Shown here: in pieces, positions 1 to 8,191 of the stretch
Layout: the number at the start of each line of letters is the position of its first letter
Numbering within the stretch: the first letter of the stretch is position 1
Source of the DNA: Bacillota bacterium
Lineage (GTDB): Bacteria > Bacillota_C > Negativicutes > JAEYSJ01
Assembly: GCA_023434855.1 (NCBI GenBank)
Contig: JAEYSJ010000346.1
Location: forward strand, 1-14,622
Length of the DNA stretch: 14,622 nt
Direction of reading: 5' to 3'
Position numbers and translations under genes: made by a program
The notes under the pieces: model-generated
What the model was told of the DNA's origin: nothing
Seen by the model: only the letters and a program-made list of their open reading frames with translations
Databases searched by the model: none

Positions 1-296
1 GTCTTGAAGGGAAAACCGAAGGAGGTAAAATAGAAATTCTCGGTTATCATCTGAGCGAAAATAATCTTGAAATAAAAATCACCGACAACGGCAAAGGCAT
101 TAAACCTGAAGCATTAAATTTAATTAGACAGATGGGTACAACACCGGCCTCGAATCTAGGGATAGGATTAATAAATGTTTATGACCGTCTGAGACACTAC
201 TTTGGCGACAAGTGCGGCCTGGTAATTGAGAGCTCGGTCAATGTAGGAACTTCTGTATCCATTCGCATTCCCTGCGTTCAAGAATATCCTTATTAA
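1..296 (+). CDS. Sensor histidine kinase, YesM/LytS type, C-terminal part (5' truncated by window edge)
   Basis: The reading frame is already open at the left edge (first full codon at base 3) and ends at TAA 294-296. The roughly 97 visible residues are the C-terminal half of a HATPase_c ATP-binding domain. The G1 box reads DNGKGI and the G2 box GIGLINVYDRL. The second pattern, with NVYDRL after the glycines, is typical of the YesM/LytS group of membrane kinases that partner AraC-type regulators. The phospho-accepting His, the N box and any sensor domain lie outside the window. The stop is 16 bp before the response-regulator start, so the two genes form a two-component operon. The input signal cannot be deduced; carbohydrate sensing is common for relatives. 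Confidence 0.9.
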   Translation, partial: LEGKTEGGKIEILGYHLSENNLEIKITDNGKGIKPEALNLIRQMGTTPASNLGIGLINVYDRLRHYFGDKCGLVIESSVNVGTSVSIRIPCVQEYPY

Positions 297-312
297 GGAA
301 CGGTGGATAGCC

Positions 313-1062
313 ATGTATAAACTGATGATTACCGAAGATGAACCATTGGAAAGGTTAGCACTGCGCAAAATTGTCCAAAAACACTTTTTTAATATTATGC
401 TGTTGGAAGATGCGAAAAACGGTGCCGAAGCAGTTGAAAATGCGAGAATTTTTCAGCCTGATATTATTCTCATGGACATCAAAATGCCTGAACTAACCGG
501 CCTCGAAGCCCAGGAACGAATCATCAAATTTCTTCCTAATATAAAAACGATTGTATTAAGCGCCTATGGTGAGTTTGACTACGCGCAAAAAGCGATCAAA
601 TACGGTATAATCGATTATTTATTAAAACCAGTCAGGCCTAACGATCTGAAAAAATCCATCGAGTCAGCCATCGAATCACTAAATAGAAACTCCACCCCTC
701 AATTGACCCGAAATAATCATGACCCTATGCAAAAAGAAATTCTGCTAAACAATGTCTTAGACTGTATAGAACAGCATTACTGCACCGAACTAACCCTTAA
801 TACAGTGGCCGAAATAGTACATCTAAATCCCCAGTATCTAAGCCGTTATTTTAAAAACAAAATGGGCATTACCTTCACGGAATATGTGGCAAAATTGCGG
901 ATCGAAAAGGCAAAAAAACTGTTTATTGATACAAATTATCCGATTTACCGCATCGCCACAGAACTAGGATTTTCCGATCAGGCCTATTTCAACAGAGTGT
1001 TTAAAAAATACGAGAATCAATCACCACAGAAATACAGACAATTTATTAAACAAAATATCTAA
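313..1062 (+). CDS. YesN-type response regulator, REC + AraC-family DNA-binding domain
   Basis: The 249-residue protein starts at ATG 313, 16 bp after the kinase gene, behind a weak purine-rich stretch (GGAACGGTGG). Residues about 1-120 are a receiver domain: acidic pocket E8/D9, phospho-acceptor D55 in LMDIKMPELTG, S83, and K105 in LLKPV. Residues about 147-247 are an AraC/XylS double helix-turn-helix, recognisable from HLNPQYLSRYFKNKMGITF and IATELGFSDQAYFNRVFKKY. It is therefore expected to be phosphorylated by the kinase encoded just upstream and to bind DNA. Its targets are unknown; regulators of this type often control adjacent transport or catabolic genes, and the FMN enzyme gene 130 bp downstream is one candidate. 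The protein is compact, without the long middle domain found in many YesN proteins. No terminator is evident after its stop. Confidence 0.95.
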   Translation: MYKLMITEDEPLERLALRKIVQKHFFNIMLLEDAKNGAEAVENARIFQPDIILMDIKMPELTGLEAQERIIKFLPNIKTIVLSAYGEFDYAQKAIKYGIIDYLLKPVRPNDLKKSIESAIESLNRNSTPQLTRNNHDPMQKEILLNNVLDCIEQHYCTELTLNTVAEIVHLNPQYLSRYFKNKMGITFTEYVAKLRIEKAKKLFIDTNYPIYRIATELGFSDQAYFNRVFKKYENQSPQKYRQFIKQNI

Positions 1063-1092
1063 CCTTACGGGCTGGAGACTCATTCTTCCATA

Positions 1093-1122
1093 TTACCCTA
1101 ATACAGCAAAATATGATAATAT
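1093..1122 (+). promoter_or_regulatory. Candidate sigma-A promoter for the FMN enzyme gene
   Basis: A -10-like TAATAT (1117-1122) has a TTACCC element 18 bp upstream (1093-1098). The -35 match is poor, so this is only a plausible promoter. It would give a 5' leader of about 65 nt containing the inverted repeat at 1143-1173. Read-through from the two-component operon is an alternative, since no terminator is visible between the genes. Confidence 0.3.
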
Positions 1123-1142
1123 GTATGTAAAAATACAGGTGA

Positions 1143-1173
1143 CTTAGGAAGGACATTAGGTAAGGTTCCTAAG
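1143..1173 (+). repeat. Inverted repeat in the leader of the FMN enzyme gene
   Basis: CTTAGGAA (1143-1150) and TTCCTAAG (1166-1173) are perfect 8-bp complements around a 15-nt loop. The right arm ends about 7 bp before the AAGGAG ribosome-binding site. The structure could be an operator for a dimeric regulator or an RNA hairpin in the 5' leader; the sequence alone does not distinguish these. Confidence 0.5.
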
Positions 1174-1192
1174 GATATAAGGAGAAACTAGT

Positions 1193-2209
1193 ATGAACTA
1201 CAAAGAATTACTGCAAAATGCACGTACCTGCATCGGTAATCACTGCAAGGCATGCAATATCTGCAATGGCATTGCCTGTAAAAACACCATTCCCGGTCCA
1301 GGAGCAAAGGGTGTTGGCGACACCGCCATCCGAAACTATCAGAAATGGCAGGAGATCCGTGTCAATCTGGATACATTATGTGAAAGCAGACCAGTAGATA
1401 CAGCATTGAATTTATTTGGTCAGACGTTTAAATATCCGTTCTTCGCAGGTCCTGTTGGTGCGGTAAACATGCACTACAGTGATAAATTTGACGATATGAC
1501 TTATAATGATATTTTGGTCTCTGCCTGCAGGGAAAATGGAATAGCTGCATTTACCGGTGACGGTACAAATGAGAAAGTCATGGAAAGTGCAACGACGGCA
1601 ATCGCTAAGGTAAAAGGTTGTGGTATTCCAACTGTCAAACCATGGAATATAGATACAATCAACATAAAAATGGACCTGGTACATAAGGCAGGTGCTTTTG
1701 CTGTTGCCATGGATATAGATGCAGCCGGGTTGCCTTTTTTAAAAAATATGACACCTCCGGCCGGCGGAAAATCAGTTGATGAGCTTCGCCGCATTTCTGA
1801 AATTGCAGGCATTCCGTTTATTGTAAAGGGAATCATGAGCATTAAGGGCGCATTGAAGGCAAAAGAAGCAGGCGCAAAAGCAATTGTTGTTTCTAATCAT
1901 GGCGGCAGAGTGCTGGATCAGTGTCCGTCAACTGCAGAAGTACTTCCGGAAATTGCGGAAGCTGTCGGAAGCGGGATGAAAATTCTGGTTGATGGTGGCA
2001 TCCGTTCCGGCACAGATATTTTTAAGGCTCTGGCTCTTGGTGCAGACGGTGTTCTACTCTGTCGACCTTTTGTAACAGCTGTTTATGGCGGTGAAAAAGA
2101 GGGAGTTAAGATTTATATTGAAAAATTGGCTGAAGAATTAAAAGATGCGATGGCTATGTGTGGTGCTTTCAGCCTGAGTGAAATTACAAGAGATATGGTA
2201 CGTGGATAA
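1193..2209 (+). CDS. FMN-dependent alpha-hydroxy-acid oxidoreductase (lactate/glycolate oxidase family) with Cys-rich N-terminus
   Basis: The protein has 338 residues and starts at ATG 1193, eight bases after AAGGAG. The C-terminal two thirds are the TIM barrel of the glycolate oxidase / L-lactate dehydrogenase family: K212 in FIVKGI, the catalytic SNHGGR with H236 and R239, D267 in ILVDGGIRSGTDIF, and the FMN-phosphate segment GADGVLLCRPF. The family oxidises 2-hydroxy acids such as lactate or glycolate at FMN. The N-terminus differs from the classical enzymes. It has five Cys within 17 residues (C13, C18, C21, C24, C29; CxxCxxC core), which suggests an iron-sulfur cluster or other metal site and an electron acceptor other than oxygen (inference). 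The QLYV-type strand of glycolate oxidase is also not evident. Substrate is unknown. The gene appears monocistronic and ends at a strong terminator. Confidence 0.9.
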   Translation: MNYKELLQNARTCIGNHCKACNICNGIACKNTIPGPGAKGVGDTAIRNYQKWQEIRVNLDTLCESRPVDTALNLFGQTFKYPFFAGPVGAVNMHYSDKFDDMTYNDILVSACRENGIAAFTGDGTNEKVMESATTAIAKVKGCGIPTVKPWNIDTINIKMDLVHKAGAFAVAMDIDAAGLPFLKNMTPPAGGKSVDELRRISEIAGIPFIVKGIMSIKGALKAKEAGAKAIVVSNHGGRVLDQCPSTAEVLPEIAEAVGSGMKILVDGGIRSGTDIFKALALGADGVLLCRPFVTAVYGGEKEGVKIYIEKLAEELKDAMAMCGAFSLSEITRDMVRG

Positions 2210-2228
2210 GGTAGACATTTGGGAACGC

Positions 2229-2258
2229 CCTCTTTGCAACCGCGTTGCGACAAAGAGG
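2229..2258 (+). other. Hairpin downstream of the FMN enzyme gene
   Basis: CCTCTTTG (2229-2236) pairs perfectly with CAAAGAGG (2251-2258). The 14-nt loop can form an inner CAAC/GTTG stem. No T-tract follows, so it is not a terminator by itself. It may protect the mRNA 3' end, with the real terminator lying about 50 bp downstream. Confidence 0.5.
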
Positions 2259-2305
2259 ACATACTATTGAAGCAAGCATTAGTGATATATACCCCATACG
2301 ATTGC

Positions 2306-2339
2306 AATAAAAAGCAGAGGATAGCCTCTGCTTTTTATT
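2306..2339. terminator. Bidirectional intrinsic terminator between convergent genes
   Basis: The two 15-bp arms (2306-2320 and 2325-2339) are perfectly complementary around an ATAG loop. The GC-rich core is GCAGAGG/CCTCTGC, with A-runs on the left and T-runs on the right. It therefore works in both directions, ending the FMN enzyme transcript (+) and the dCache/HD-GYP transcript (-). Confidence 0.93.
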
Positions 2340-2387
2340 TGGTTTTATTCTTAAGTTTCTTTATCTGTGACTATAATCCAAAACTAT

Positions 2388-4166
2388 TCAACTAACTCCA
2401 TGTTCTTGACCCACAAGCCCTGTATAAAAATCTCCCGAAAATTGGCTATAATCAATACTTAGAAGTATTTCCACAATATCGGGATCAAAGTGTGTTCCAC
2501 TGCATCGAATTATCTCGTCAATAGCTGCCTTAACCGACATTCCCTTCCGATACGGCCGGTCTGCGATCATTACCTGAAAAGCATCAGCCACAGAGCAAAT
2601 GCGAGCCAAAATAGGGATATCTTCTCCCTTCAGGCCATAAGGATACCCTTTCCCATTAAATTTTTCTTGATGATAAAGGGCAATTTCCGCTGTTTGCTGC
2701 AGAAATGGTGAACCCTGCAATATCTTATATCCTACTTCCGGGTGTTCTTTGATTAACGAAGTCTCTTCATCTGTCAAAGGACCAGGTTTCAGCAGAATGC
2801 TGTCTGTGATACCAAGTTTACCAATATCATGAAGCAGTGTCCCCCAATTTAAATGACGTAACTGTTCCTCACTGAGCGCCATTTTTTTACCAATTTCCAT
2901 AGAAATTACATTCACTTGCAATGAGTGTTCAGCCGTGTTAATTTCCCGTGATTCAAGGGCCGTGTAAAAGGCACGAATAGTTACTTCATACGCTGCCATT
3001 AGCTGTTCATTTTTGTCTTGTAATTTATGCATTAAGTCGAATACTTTCTTTCTCATCTGATCGAACTCCGCTGCTAACTGCCCTATTTCATCGTCTATTT
3101 CCGGCATAATCATATGTTCAAGATCACCACCGCCAATTCGGACAGCCTCACTTTTTAATTTCTGTAAGGGCAAGGCGACTTTGCGTTCAAATAACCGGAG
3201 TAGCATAACCACAAGTAAAACTATTGCGCCAAATAATACAATGATACTTGACGTTAAAATCCTGCCTAATGGGGCGAAAGCTTCCTCTGCCGGCATCACC
3301 ATAACTAACCGTAAGCCGGTTTCGCCAACAGGAGCAACTCCGGCAATCACTTCCTGGTTATTCATAGTTGTTCTAATCATTCTGCATTGGCCTTCTTTTA
3401 TCTCTGCCCCGGCAATATTTCGCAACTGGTTAAGATCCGCTTCATTATTCCCAACCTTCGAATAATTAGCAGCAATAAGACTTCCCACATCCCTGCCCTT
3501 ACTGCTAACGAGAAGCGCATATCCATTATTGCCAACTTTCATGTTGGCTACATAATGAATAAGACTTGCTATATCAACATCAAACGTGGTAACACCGACA
3601 GTTCGGCCATCCTTTCGTATTGGGCTTGTCACGGTAATCATCGCTACGCCCGAAACATTATCCAGGTAAGGTTCGCTCCAAACGACCCCTGCGCCGGGAG
3701 TCAAACCATTTTTATACCAATCATATTTAAAATAATCATATTGCTCGCTGCTGTAATCCCAGGTCACATGGTATTCACTATCCTCACGGCTTCTATAGAC
3801 ATAGGGGCCATAGTATTTCATATCCGGACTGTAACCATATGGTTCCAACCAAAAACCACCACCATACACTAGCGGTTCATCGGACATGTATCGCTTGACA
3901 ATATCAAGGATGATCGCAGTATCGTAACCTTTCATTGATTCCATTGCTTTAGCCAAAGACTCTACTGTCTTACCTATCACAACGAATTCAGAATTCAGCC
4001 TTGTGGCCTCATTGCGCGCCTGAGCATCCAATAATGCAAATACTTTTTCTTCTAAGACCTTGGTGAAATGATAAAGATTAAACCCGGTTTGCAGACTAAA
4101 GACAATCACCGTCATTATAACCATAATCACTGCAAATATCGTCTTTATGCTTTTGAGGCTACCCAT
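2388..4166 (-). CDS. Membrane dCache-HAMP-HD-GYP protein, candidate c-di-GMP phosphodiesterase
   Basis: The 592-residue protein starts at ATG 4166 behind GGAGGAGG. Domains: transmembrane helix about 8-30; extracytoplasmic double-Cache sensor about 35-300 (YGGGFWLEPYGYSP, TFDVDIASL, GNNGYALLVSSKG); second helix about 303-326; HAMP 327-380; short coiled linker; HD-GYP about 400-580. Metal-site residues are H414, H446-D447 (HDIGKLG), H475, H499 and D528, and the GYP motif is residues 507-509. HD-GYP domains hydrolyse c-di-GMP, so the protein should couple a small extracellular ligand to c-di-GMP levels. One oddity is that the usual HHE before GYP reads HQE, with Q500 replacing the second His. 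The effect on metal loading or activity is unknown. The ligand is also unknown. The gene is transcribed alone, between two terminators. Confidence 0.93.
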   Translation of the reverse strand: MGSLKSIKTIFAVIMVIMTVIVFSLQTGFNLYHFTKVLEEKVFALLDAQARNEATRLNSEFVVIGKTVESLAKAMESMKGYDTAIILDIVKRYMSDEPLVYGGGFWLEPYGYSPDMKYYGPYVYRSREDSEYHVTWDYSSEQYDYFKYDWYKNGLTPGAGVVWSEPYLDNVSGVAMITVTSPIRKDGRTVGVTTFDVDIASLIHYVANMKVGNNGYALLVSSKGRDVGSLIAANYSKVGNNEADLNQLRNIAGAEIKEGQCRMIRTTMNNQEVIAGVAPVGETGLRLVMVMPAEEAFAPLGRILTSSIIVLFGAIVLLVVMLLRLFERKVALPLQKLKSEAVRIGGGDLEHMIMPEIDDEIGQLAAEFDQMRKKVFDLMHKLQDKNEQLMAAYEVTIRAFYTALESREINTAEHSLQVNVISMEIGKKMALSEEQLRHLNWGTLLHDIGKLGITDSILLKPGPLTDEETSLIKEHPEVGYKILQGSPFLQQTAEIALYHQEKFNGKGYPYGLKGEDIPILARICSVADAFQVMIADRPYRKGMSVKAAIDEIIRCSGTHFDPDIVEILLSIDYSQFSGDFYTGLVGQEHGVS

Positions 4167-4196
4167 TCTCCACCTCCTCCTGCATCATGTGAAACA

Positions 4197-4203
4197 TTCG
4201 ACG
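4197..4203 (-). promoter_or_regulatory. Spo0A-box-like heptamer, one mismatch
   Basis: The minus strand reads CGTCGAA, one base from the 0A box TGTCGAA. It lies about 30 bp upstream of the dCache/HD-GYP start codon, probably inside the leader, and a single degenerate heptamer is weak evidence. It is listed only because a perfect box occurs upstream of the other HD-GYP gene. Confidence 0.2.
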
Positions 4204-4306
4204 ATTCTTCAGTAGCTGCGGCCCATCTTAAGTACAAAGACCTAATGGCTCTTCCTATAATTCAGGCTCTAATCATTCCTGGCTACGCCTTATAATAGCC
4301 TTATAC

Positions 4307-4348
4307 AAAATACCCATAACTCACCTTTTACGTAGTTATGGGTATTTT
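4307..4348 (-). terminator. Hairpin terminator after the phosphorelay/scpB operon (repeat copy 1)
   Basis: The 15-bp arms at 4307-4321 and 4334-4348 are perfectly complementary. On the minus strand the stem ends in TTTTGT, about 100 bp past the scpB stop, which is adequate for an intrinsic terminator. The same hairpin with a conserved flank recurs at 11603-11666. Confidence 0.7.
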
Positions 4349-4372
4349 CTCTGTATATATCGCTATATCCTG
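4307..4372 (-). repeat. Dispersed hairpin repeat, copy 1
   Basis: The unit is a hairpin plus a 26-bp flank (4347-4372) ending in a CAGGA box on the minus strand. The flank matches copy 2 (11641-11666) at 24 of 26 positions. Stems share CCATAAC/GTTATGG, and the next pair has swapped from C-G here to G-C in copy 2, which preserves pairing. The loops are both 14 nt if the shorter stem is used, and both contain ACCTT. No coding potential is seen. Confidence 0.75.
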
Positions 4373-4384
4373 TAAAATTTTACA
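4371..4384. repeat. 14-bp perfect palindrome
   Basis: TGTAAAATTTTACA is its own reverse complement. It directly abuts the flank of repeat copy 1, in the gap between scpB and the dCache/HD-GYP gene. The form resembles an operator for a dimeric regulator, but no known consensus is recognised with confidence. Confidence 0.4.
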
Positions 4385-4445
4385 TGTTTGCGCAATTAAT
4401 TTCGCCGGCCTTTTCTTTCAGACAAATAACCGTATCGATAATGAT

Positions 4446-5225
4446 CTATTCTCCTTTAAATTTTGGCGGTCGCTTTTCTAAAAAGGCCGTAATTGCTTCT
4501 TCGTAATCATGACTATCATAGACCTTTCGCCGGAGTCCTTGTATCCGTTCAAAATCAGCCGGGCTTATGGGAAATGCCTTCGATAAAATACGGAACTGCT
4601 CTTTGATTACCTGAATGGATAGCAAAGATCGCGTGTTGATTGTAGCAGCTAAATTTAATGTGAATTCAAGCAGCTGCTCTTCAGGAAGCAAATGATTGAT
4701 GATGCCTACCTGCAAAGCCCGTTCAGCAGACACCAACTCCGCAGTAAAAAACATTTCTTTGGCAATATTGATTGGCAGACGGTTCATAAAATGCAGAATA
4801 CCGGTAAGATTATACGGTACCCCCATTTTGGCGGGAGTCATCGCAAACTGGGCAGTCTGATCGGCAATGACCATATCACACGTCATGATTAAGTCGCACG
4901 CCCCGCCCCAAACACTGCCATGTACCATAGCGATTACCGGGCCGGGATATTCCTCCACTGCCCTAAGCAACCTTTCCAATGAATCATTATACCCTAGCGG
5001 ATCTCGCATTTTAGGCGGCAATTCTTTAACATCATGACCTGCTGACCATACTTTGACTCCATCCGGAGCCCGCAAGATAACGACAGGTATCTTCTGCGCC
5101 TGAAAATTATCAAGTGCATCAATGATAGTATCTACCAATTTTTCGTTAAGCGCGTTCAGCTTCTGAGTATTATCCAGTATGATAATACCGACTTTATCAA
5201 GGATTTCCGTTTTTACTAATGACAT
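4446..5225 (-). CDS. scpB: Methylmalonyl-CoA decarboxylase (crotonase superfamily)
   Basis: The protein has 259 residues and starts at ATG 5225 after GGAGG. It resembles E. coli ScpB/YgfG along its whole length, including RAPDGVKVWSAGHDVKELP, HGSVWGGA, MTPAKMGVPYNLTG and FERIQGLRRKVYDS. Active-site positions match with an offset of two: H64, G108, T130 and Y138. The Thr and Tyr distinguish the decarboxylase from ordinary enoyl-CoA hydratases. The reaction is (R)-methylmalonyl-CoA to propionyl-CoA plus CO2, used in succinate-to-propionate conversion. The gene begins only 29 bp after the hybrid kinase stop on the same strand, so it is probably the last gene of that operon. No mutase or CoA-transferase gene is in the window. 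Cytoplasmic. An unspecialised enoyl-CoA hydratase is the less likely alternative. Confidence 0.87.
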   Translation of the reverse strand: MSLVKTEILDKVGIIILDNTQKLNALNEKLVDTIIDALDNFQAQKIPVVILRAPDGVKVWSAGHDVKELPPKMRDPLGYNDSLERLLRAVEEYPGPVIAMVHGSVWGGACDLIMTCDMVIADQTAQFAMTPAKMGVPYNLTGILHFMNRLPINIAKEMFFTAELVSAERALQVGIINHLLPEEQLLEFTLNLAATINTRSLLSIQVIKEQFRILSKAFPISPADFERIQGLRRKVYDSHDYEEAITAFLEKRPPKFKGE

Positions 5226-5254
5226 GATTCCACATTACCTCCAGACTTCATGCT

Positions 5255-8191
5255 TCATTCCAATGAAATTCGCTGCTTGATTTCCTCTAACAACCTTTTT
5301 AATAAGTCGGTGAACTTTTTGTAATATAAGGGAATCGCCTCTTCATCCTTACTAGCCAGTACTCTTTGAAGATCGGCTGCAACTTCATACAATCCTTTAG
5401 CCCCAATACTGCCTGAACTGCCTTTTATCTTATGCACGATTTGCTCAGCGTCGAAATAAGCTTTATTGTCAATTGCCTGACGTAGAATAGCAATAATCTC
5501 CTGGTTCTCATTATAATATTCCTTTAAAACCATGCAATAAAGATCAGCTTTCCCCCCAAGGTGTTTGATTCCATCTTCCTCATCCAGCACCGCACTGTTT
5601 TCCCCAGTCTGGTCTGCTTTTCTTATCTTCTCCTCTTGATTGAAAGATTTAACAACCTGCAATATCTTTTCGACAAACTGCTCAGGATCGAATGGTTTGC
5701 TAATATAATGGCTAATTCCAGTCTTTTTGCATTTTTCCTCTACCCCGACTATGGCATCCGCTGTCATAGCAATGATCGGAATATCTGGGCTGATTTTACG
5801 AATTTGCTCTGCAGTTTCATAACCATTCATTACCGGCATATGAAGATCCATTAATATTACATCAAAATCGCCGGAATTCTTTCTGAAAACCTCGTATCCC
5901 TCCAAACCGTTATCCGCCAGCGTGACTTTGAAACCTGCCTCCGTTAAAATCGATTGAGCAATAAACTGATTTGTTTTATTATCCTCCACTATTAAAACAT
6001 GATAAGGATAATCCAAATTAATTGTGGTTTCGTTATTCAATGAAGACGATTGATCACGGATTTCCAGAACATTAATCTTGAGGACCTCAACAAATTCATT
6101 ATACAGAACCGATGGTATAATCGGTTTGGTGATAACAAAGCCCAGACCGGCGGCTTCCAGTTTTTCAAACAATTCTTCCTTAGTTACGGGAATCATAACA
6201 ATGAATTTGGGCACTTCTTTCAGGTGCGGCAGCCCTTTTACTTTCGTACAAAAATTAATTACTCCATCTTGCAATGTTTCGTAATCGACAATTAATAAGT
6301 TATACGATGTTCCACTTTCCATGGACTCCCTTGTTAATTGTTCCATTGCCCCGGCTTCCGATGAAGCGAACTCGGCAGCTATATTAAAAGAACTTAGATA
6401 TTTCCCGATTAAATCGGAATAAAAAGTACTTTTTTCAACAACCAATACGCGAATATCCTGAAAGAAAACTGTAGCAATTTTCTTCTTCTCTTCATCCTCT
6501 GCATTCTGGTCTGCTTCCAATGTCAAGTGAACAACAAACGTTGACCCCTCACCAATTGAGCTAGACGCCTCAATGCTGCCCCCCATCAATTCGACTAAAC
6601 TTTTGACAATAGATAAGCCAAGACCGGTACCGCCAAATCGCCGGCTAATGCTGGAATCGGCTTGACTAAAGGGCGTGAAAACTTGTTTCAGTTGTTCGTT
6701 GGACATGCCTATTCCCGTGTCTTTAACACTAAACTCAATGCAATGAGAGTCTTCAACCTTGGAAATCAACCGGATCGAAACCGAAACTTTACCATCTGCG
6801 GCAAATTTAACTGCATTATTCACTAAATTCAGCAATATTTGTTGAATTCTATTTTGGTCACCCCAAAAAAGTGCCGGTAGTTGCGGATCCCGTTCCATAG
6901 AAAAATCAATATTCTGTTCTTCAATTTTAAAGGATAAGATACTGATTATTTGCTGCAACACATCATCTAAATTAAAGGAGACCCTCTCCATGTCGATCTT
7001 ACCTGCTTCAATCTTTGAAAAATCCAGAATGTCATTGATTATTCCCAACATATCCTGCGCTGATCTGGTTACCTTATCTAAATATTTTTTTTGCATGGCT
7101 GTTACATTCGTTTTTTTGATAACATACACCATGCCGGTGATTGCGTTCAGGGGCGTTCTGATTTCATGAGACATTCTTGCGAGAAAAGATGATTTGACGT
7201 GATTGGCGTATTCGGCGTCTTCTTTGGCAATCTTCAACTGGGCCTCTATTTGTTTGCGCACTTTTACCTCTGCTTTTAACCTAACTATCCAGTAAGTAGA
7301 GACAATGAAGACAATCGCCATTACAGCACCAATTATACCAGCTATTTTTATTACTTGCGTATAGTCAACCTCATGTTCAACCCCAATCCAACGGTTATTA
7401 ATTTCTATCCGTTCTGCTTCGTTTATATCTGCCAAAGCTTTATTCAAAATACCGACTAATATTGGCCAATCGTTTCTTACGGCAAAATAAATATATTCCG
7501 TTTCGTCCGGTTGTATTTTTATATACTTTAGATTCGTAATGCCATTTGCCTTTGCTAAATAGCTTGAAGTAGCCAAATTGCCAACAAAAGCTTCTTCCTT
7601 TCCATCTGCCACCGCTTTAAGAGCTGCTTCCACAGTACTATAGAGGTTAAGTGAAGTATTTGGTGCGATATTCCTCATATAACCATGGTGGGAACTGTTA
7701 ATCTGCACGGCCACACTCCGATTCTTTAAATCCATGAAACTCTTGATATGGTCGTTATCTTCATTTATAAAGATTACTCGTTGAAAAAGATAATAGGAAT
7801 CCGAATATAAAAAATAACGTTCCCGCTCTTGTGTTTTCCCAACGCAAGGCAATACATCCAGTTGCTTCCGTACACCTTTTTCATAGGCTTGTTCCCATGT
7901 ATTTCCTTTTTCAATCTCAAACTGCAAACCGGTCCGTTCAGTAATCAACTTCAGATAATCAGCGGTAATACCCTTATAAATGCCATCAGTATCAATAAAT
8001 TCATAGGGGATAAATTTGGGATCCACTCCAAGACGGATTACTGGATGCGCTTTAATAAACTCTTTTTCCGTTTCCGTAAATTTGTTGTCCAGTGTTGCTG
8101 CAAAACAAGCTGGCAGGAAAATTACCAGCAAAAAGATATTAAGCAAAATAATCCGAAGTAAATTCATCACCCATTCCCCATTCCATATCAT
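5255..8191 (-). CDS. Hybrid sensor histidine kinase: SBP_bac_3 sensor, HisKA, HATPase, two REC, HPt
   Basis: The full ORF is 978 residues. The first ATG (8191) overlaps the upstream stop by 4 bp (ATGA). However, M9 at 8167 follows GGAATGGGGAATGGG and begins a proper signal peptide (MNLLRIILLNIFLLVIFLPACFA), so 8167 may be the true start. Domains: extracytoplasmic family-3 solute-binding domain about 45-270 (IRLGVDPKFIPYEF); one transmembrane helix about 281-303; HisKA with H342 in SHEIRTP; HATPase with NLVNNA, DTGIGM and GGTGLGLSIVK; REC1 about 580-700; REC2 about 731-850 with E736/D737, D782, T810 and K832; HPt about 870-970 with H920 in VHKIKGSSG. REC1 keeps D636 and K689 but has E586-K587 instead of an acidic pair, so it is probably degenerate. 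The likely ligand is an amino acid or similar solute. The HPt can pass phosphate to the REC-HD-GYP partner encoded just upstream. Confidence 0.95.
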   Translation of the reverse strand: MIWNGEWVMNLLRIILLNIFLLVIFLPACFAATLDNKFTETEKEFIKAHPVIRLGVDPKFIPYEFIDTDGIYKGITADYLKLITERTGLQFEIEKGNTWEQAYEKGVRKQLDVLPCVGKTQERERYFLYSDSYYLFQRVIFINEDNDHIKSFMDLKNRSVAVQINSSHHGYMRNIAPNTSLNLYSTVEAALKAVADGKEEAFVGNLATSSYLAKANGITNLKYIKIQPDETEYIYFAVRNDWPILVGILNKALADINEAERIEINNRWIGVEHEVDYTQVIKIAGIIGAVMAIVFIVSTYWIVRLKAEVKVRKQIEAQLKIAKEDAEYANHVKSSFLARMSHEIRTPLNAITGMVYVIKKTNVTAMQKKYLDKVTRSAQDMLGIINDILDFSKIEAGKIDMERVSFNLDDVLQQIISILSFKIEEQNIDFSMERDPQLPALFWGDQNRIQQILLNLVNNAVKFAADGKVSVSIRLISKVEDSHCIEFSVKDTGIGMSNEQLKQVFTPFSQADSSISRRFGGTGLGLSIVKSLVELMGGSIEASSSIGEGSTFVVHLTLEADQNAEDEEKKKIATVFFQDIRVLVVEKSTFYSDLIGKYLSSFNIAAEFASSEAGAMEQLTRESMESGTSYNLLIVDYETLQDGVINFCTKVKGLPHLKEVPKFIVMIPVTKEELFEKLEAAGLGFVITKPIIPSVLYNEFVEVLKINVLEIRDQSSSLNNETTINLDYPYHVLIVEDNKTNQFIAQSILTEAGFKVTLADNGLEGYEVFRKNSGDFDVILMDLHMPVMNGYETAEQIRKISPDIPIIAMTADAIVGVEEKCKKTGISHYISKPFDPEQFVEKILQVVKSFNQEEKIRKADQTGENSAVLDEEDGIKHLGGKADLYCMVLKEYYNENQEIIAILRQAIDNKAYFDAEQIVHKIKGSSGSIGAKGLYEVAADLQRVLASKDEEAIPLYYKKFTDLLKRLLEEIKQRISLE

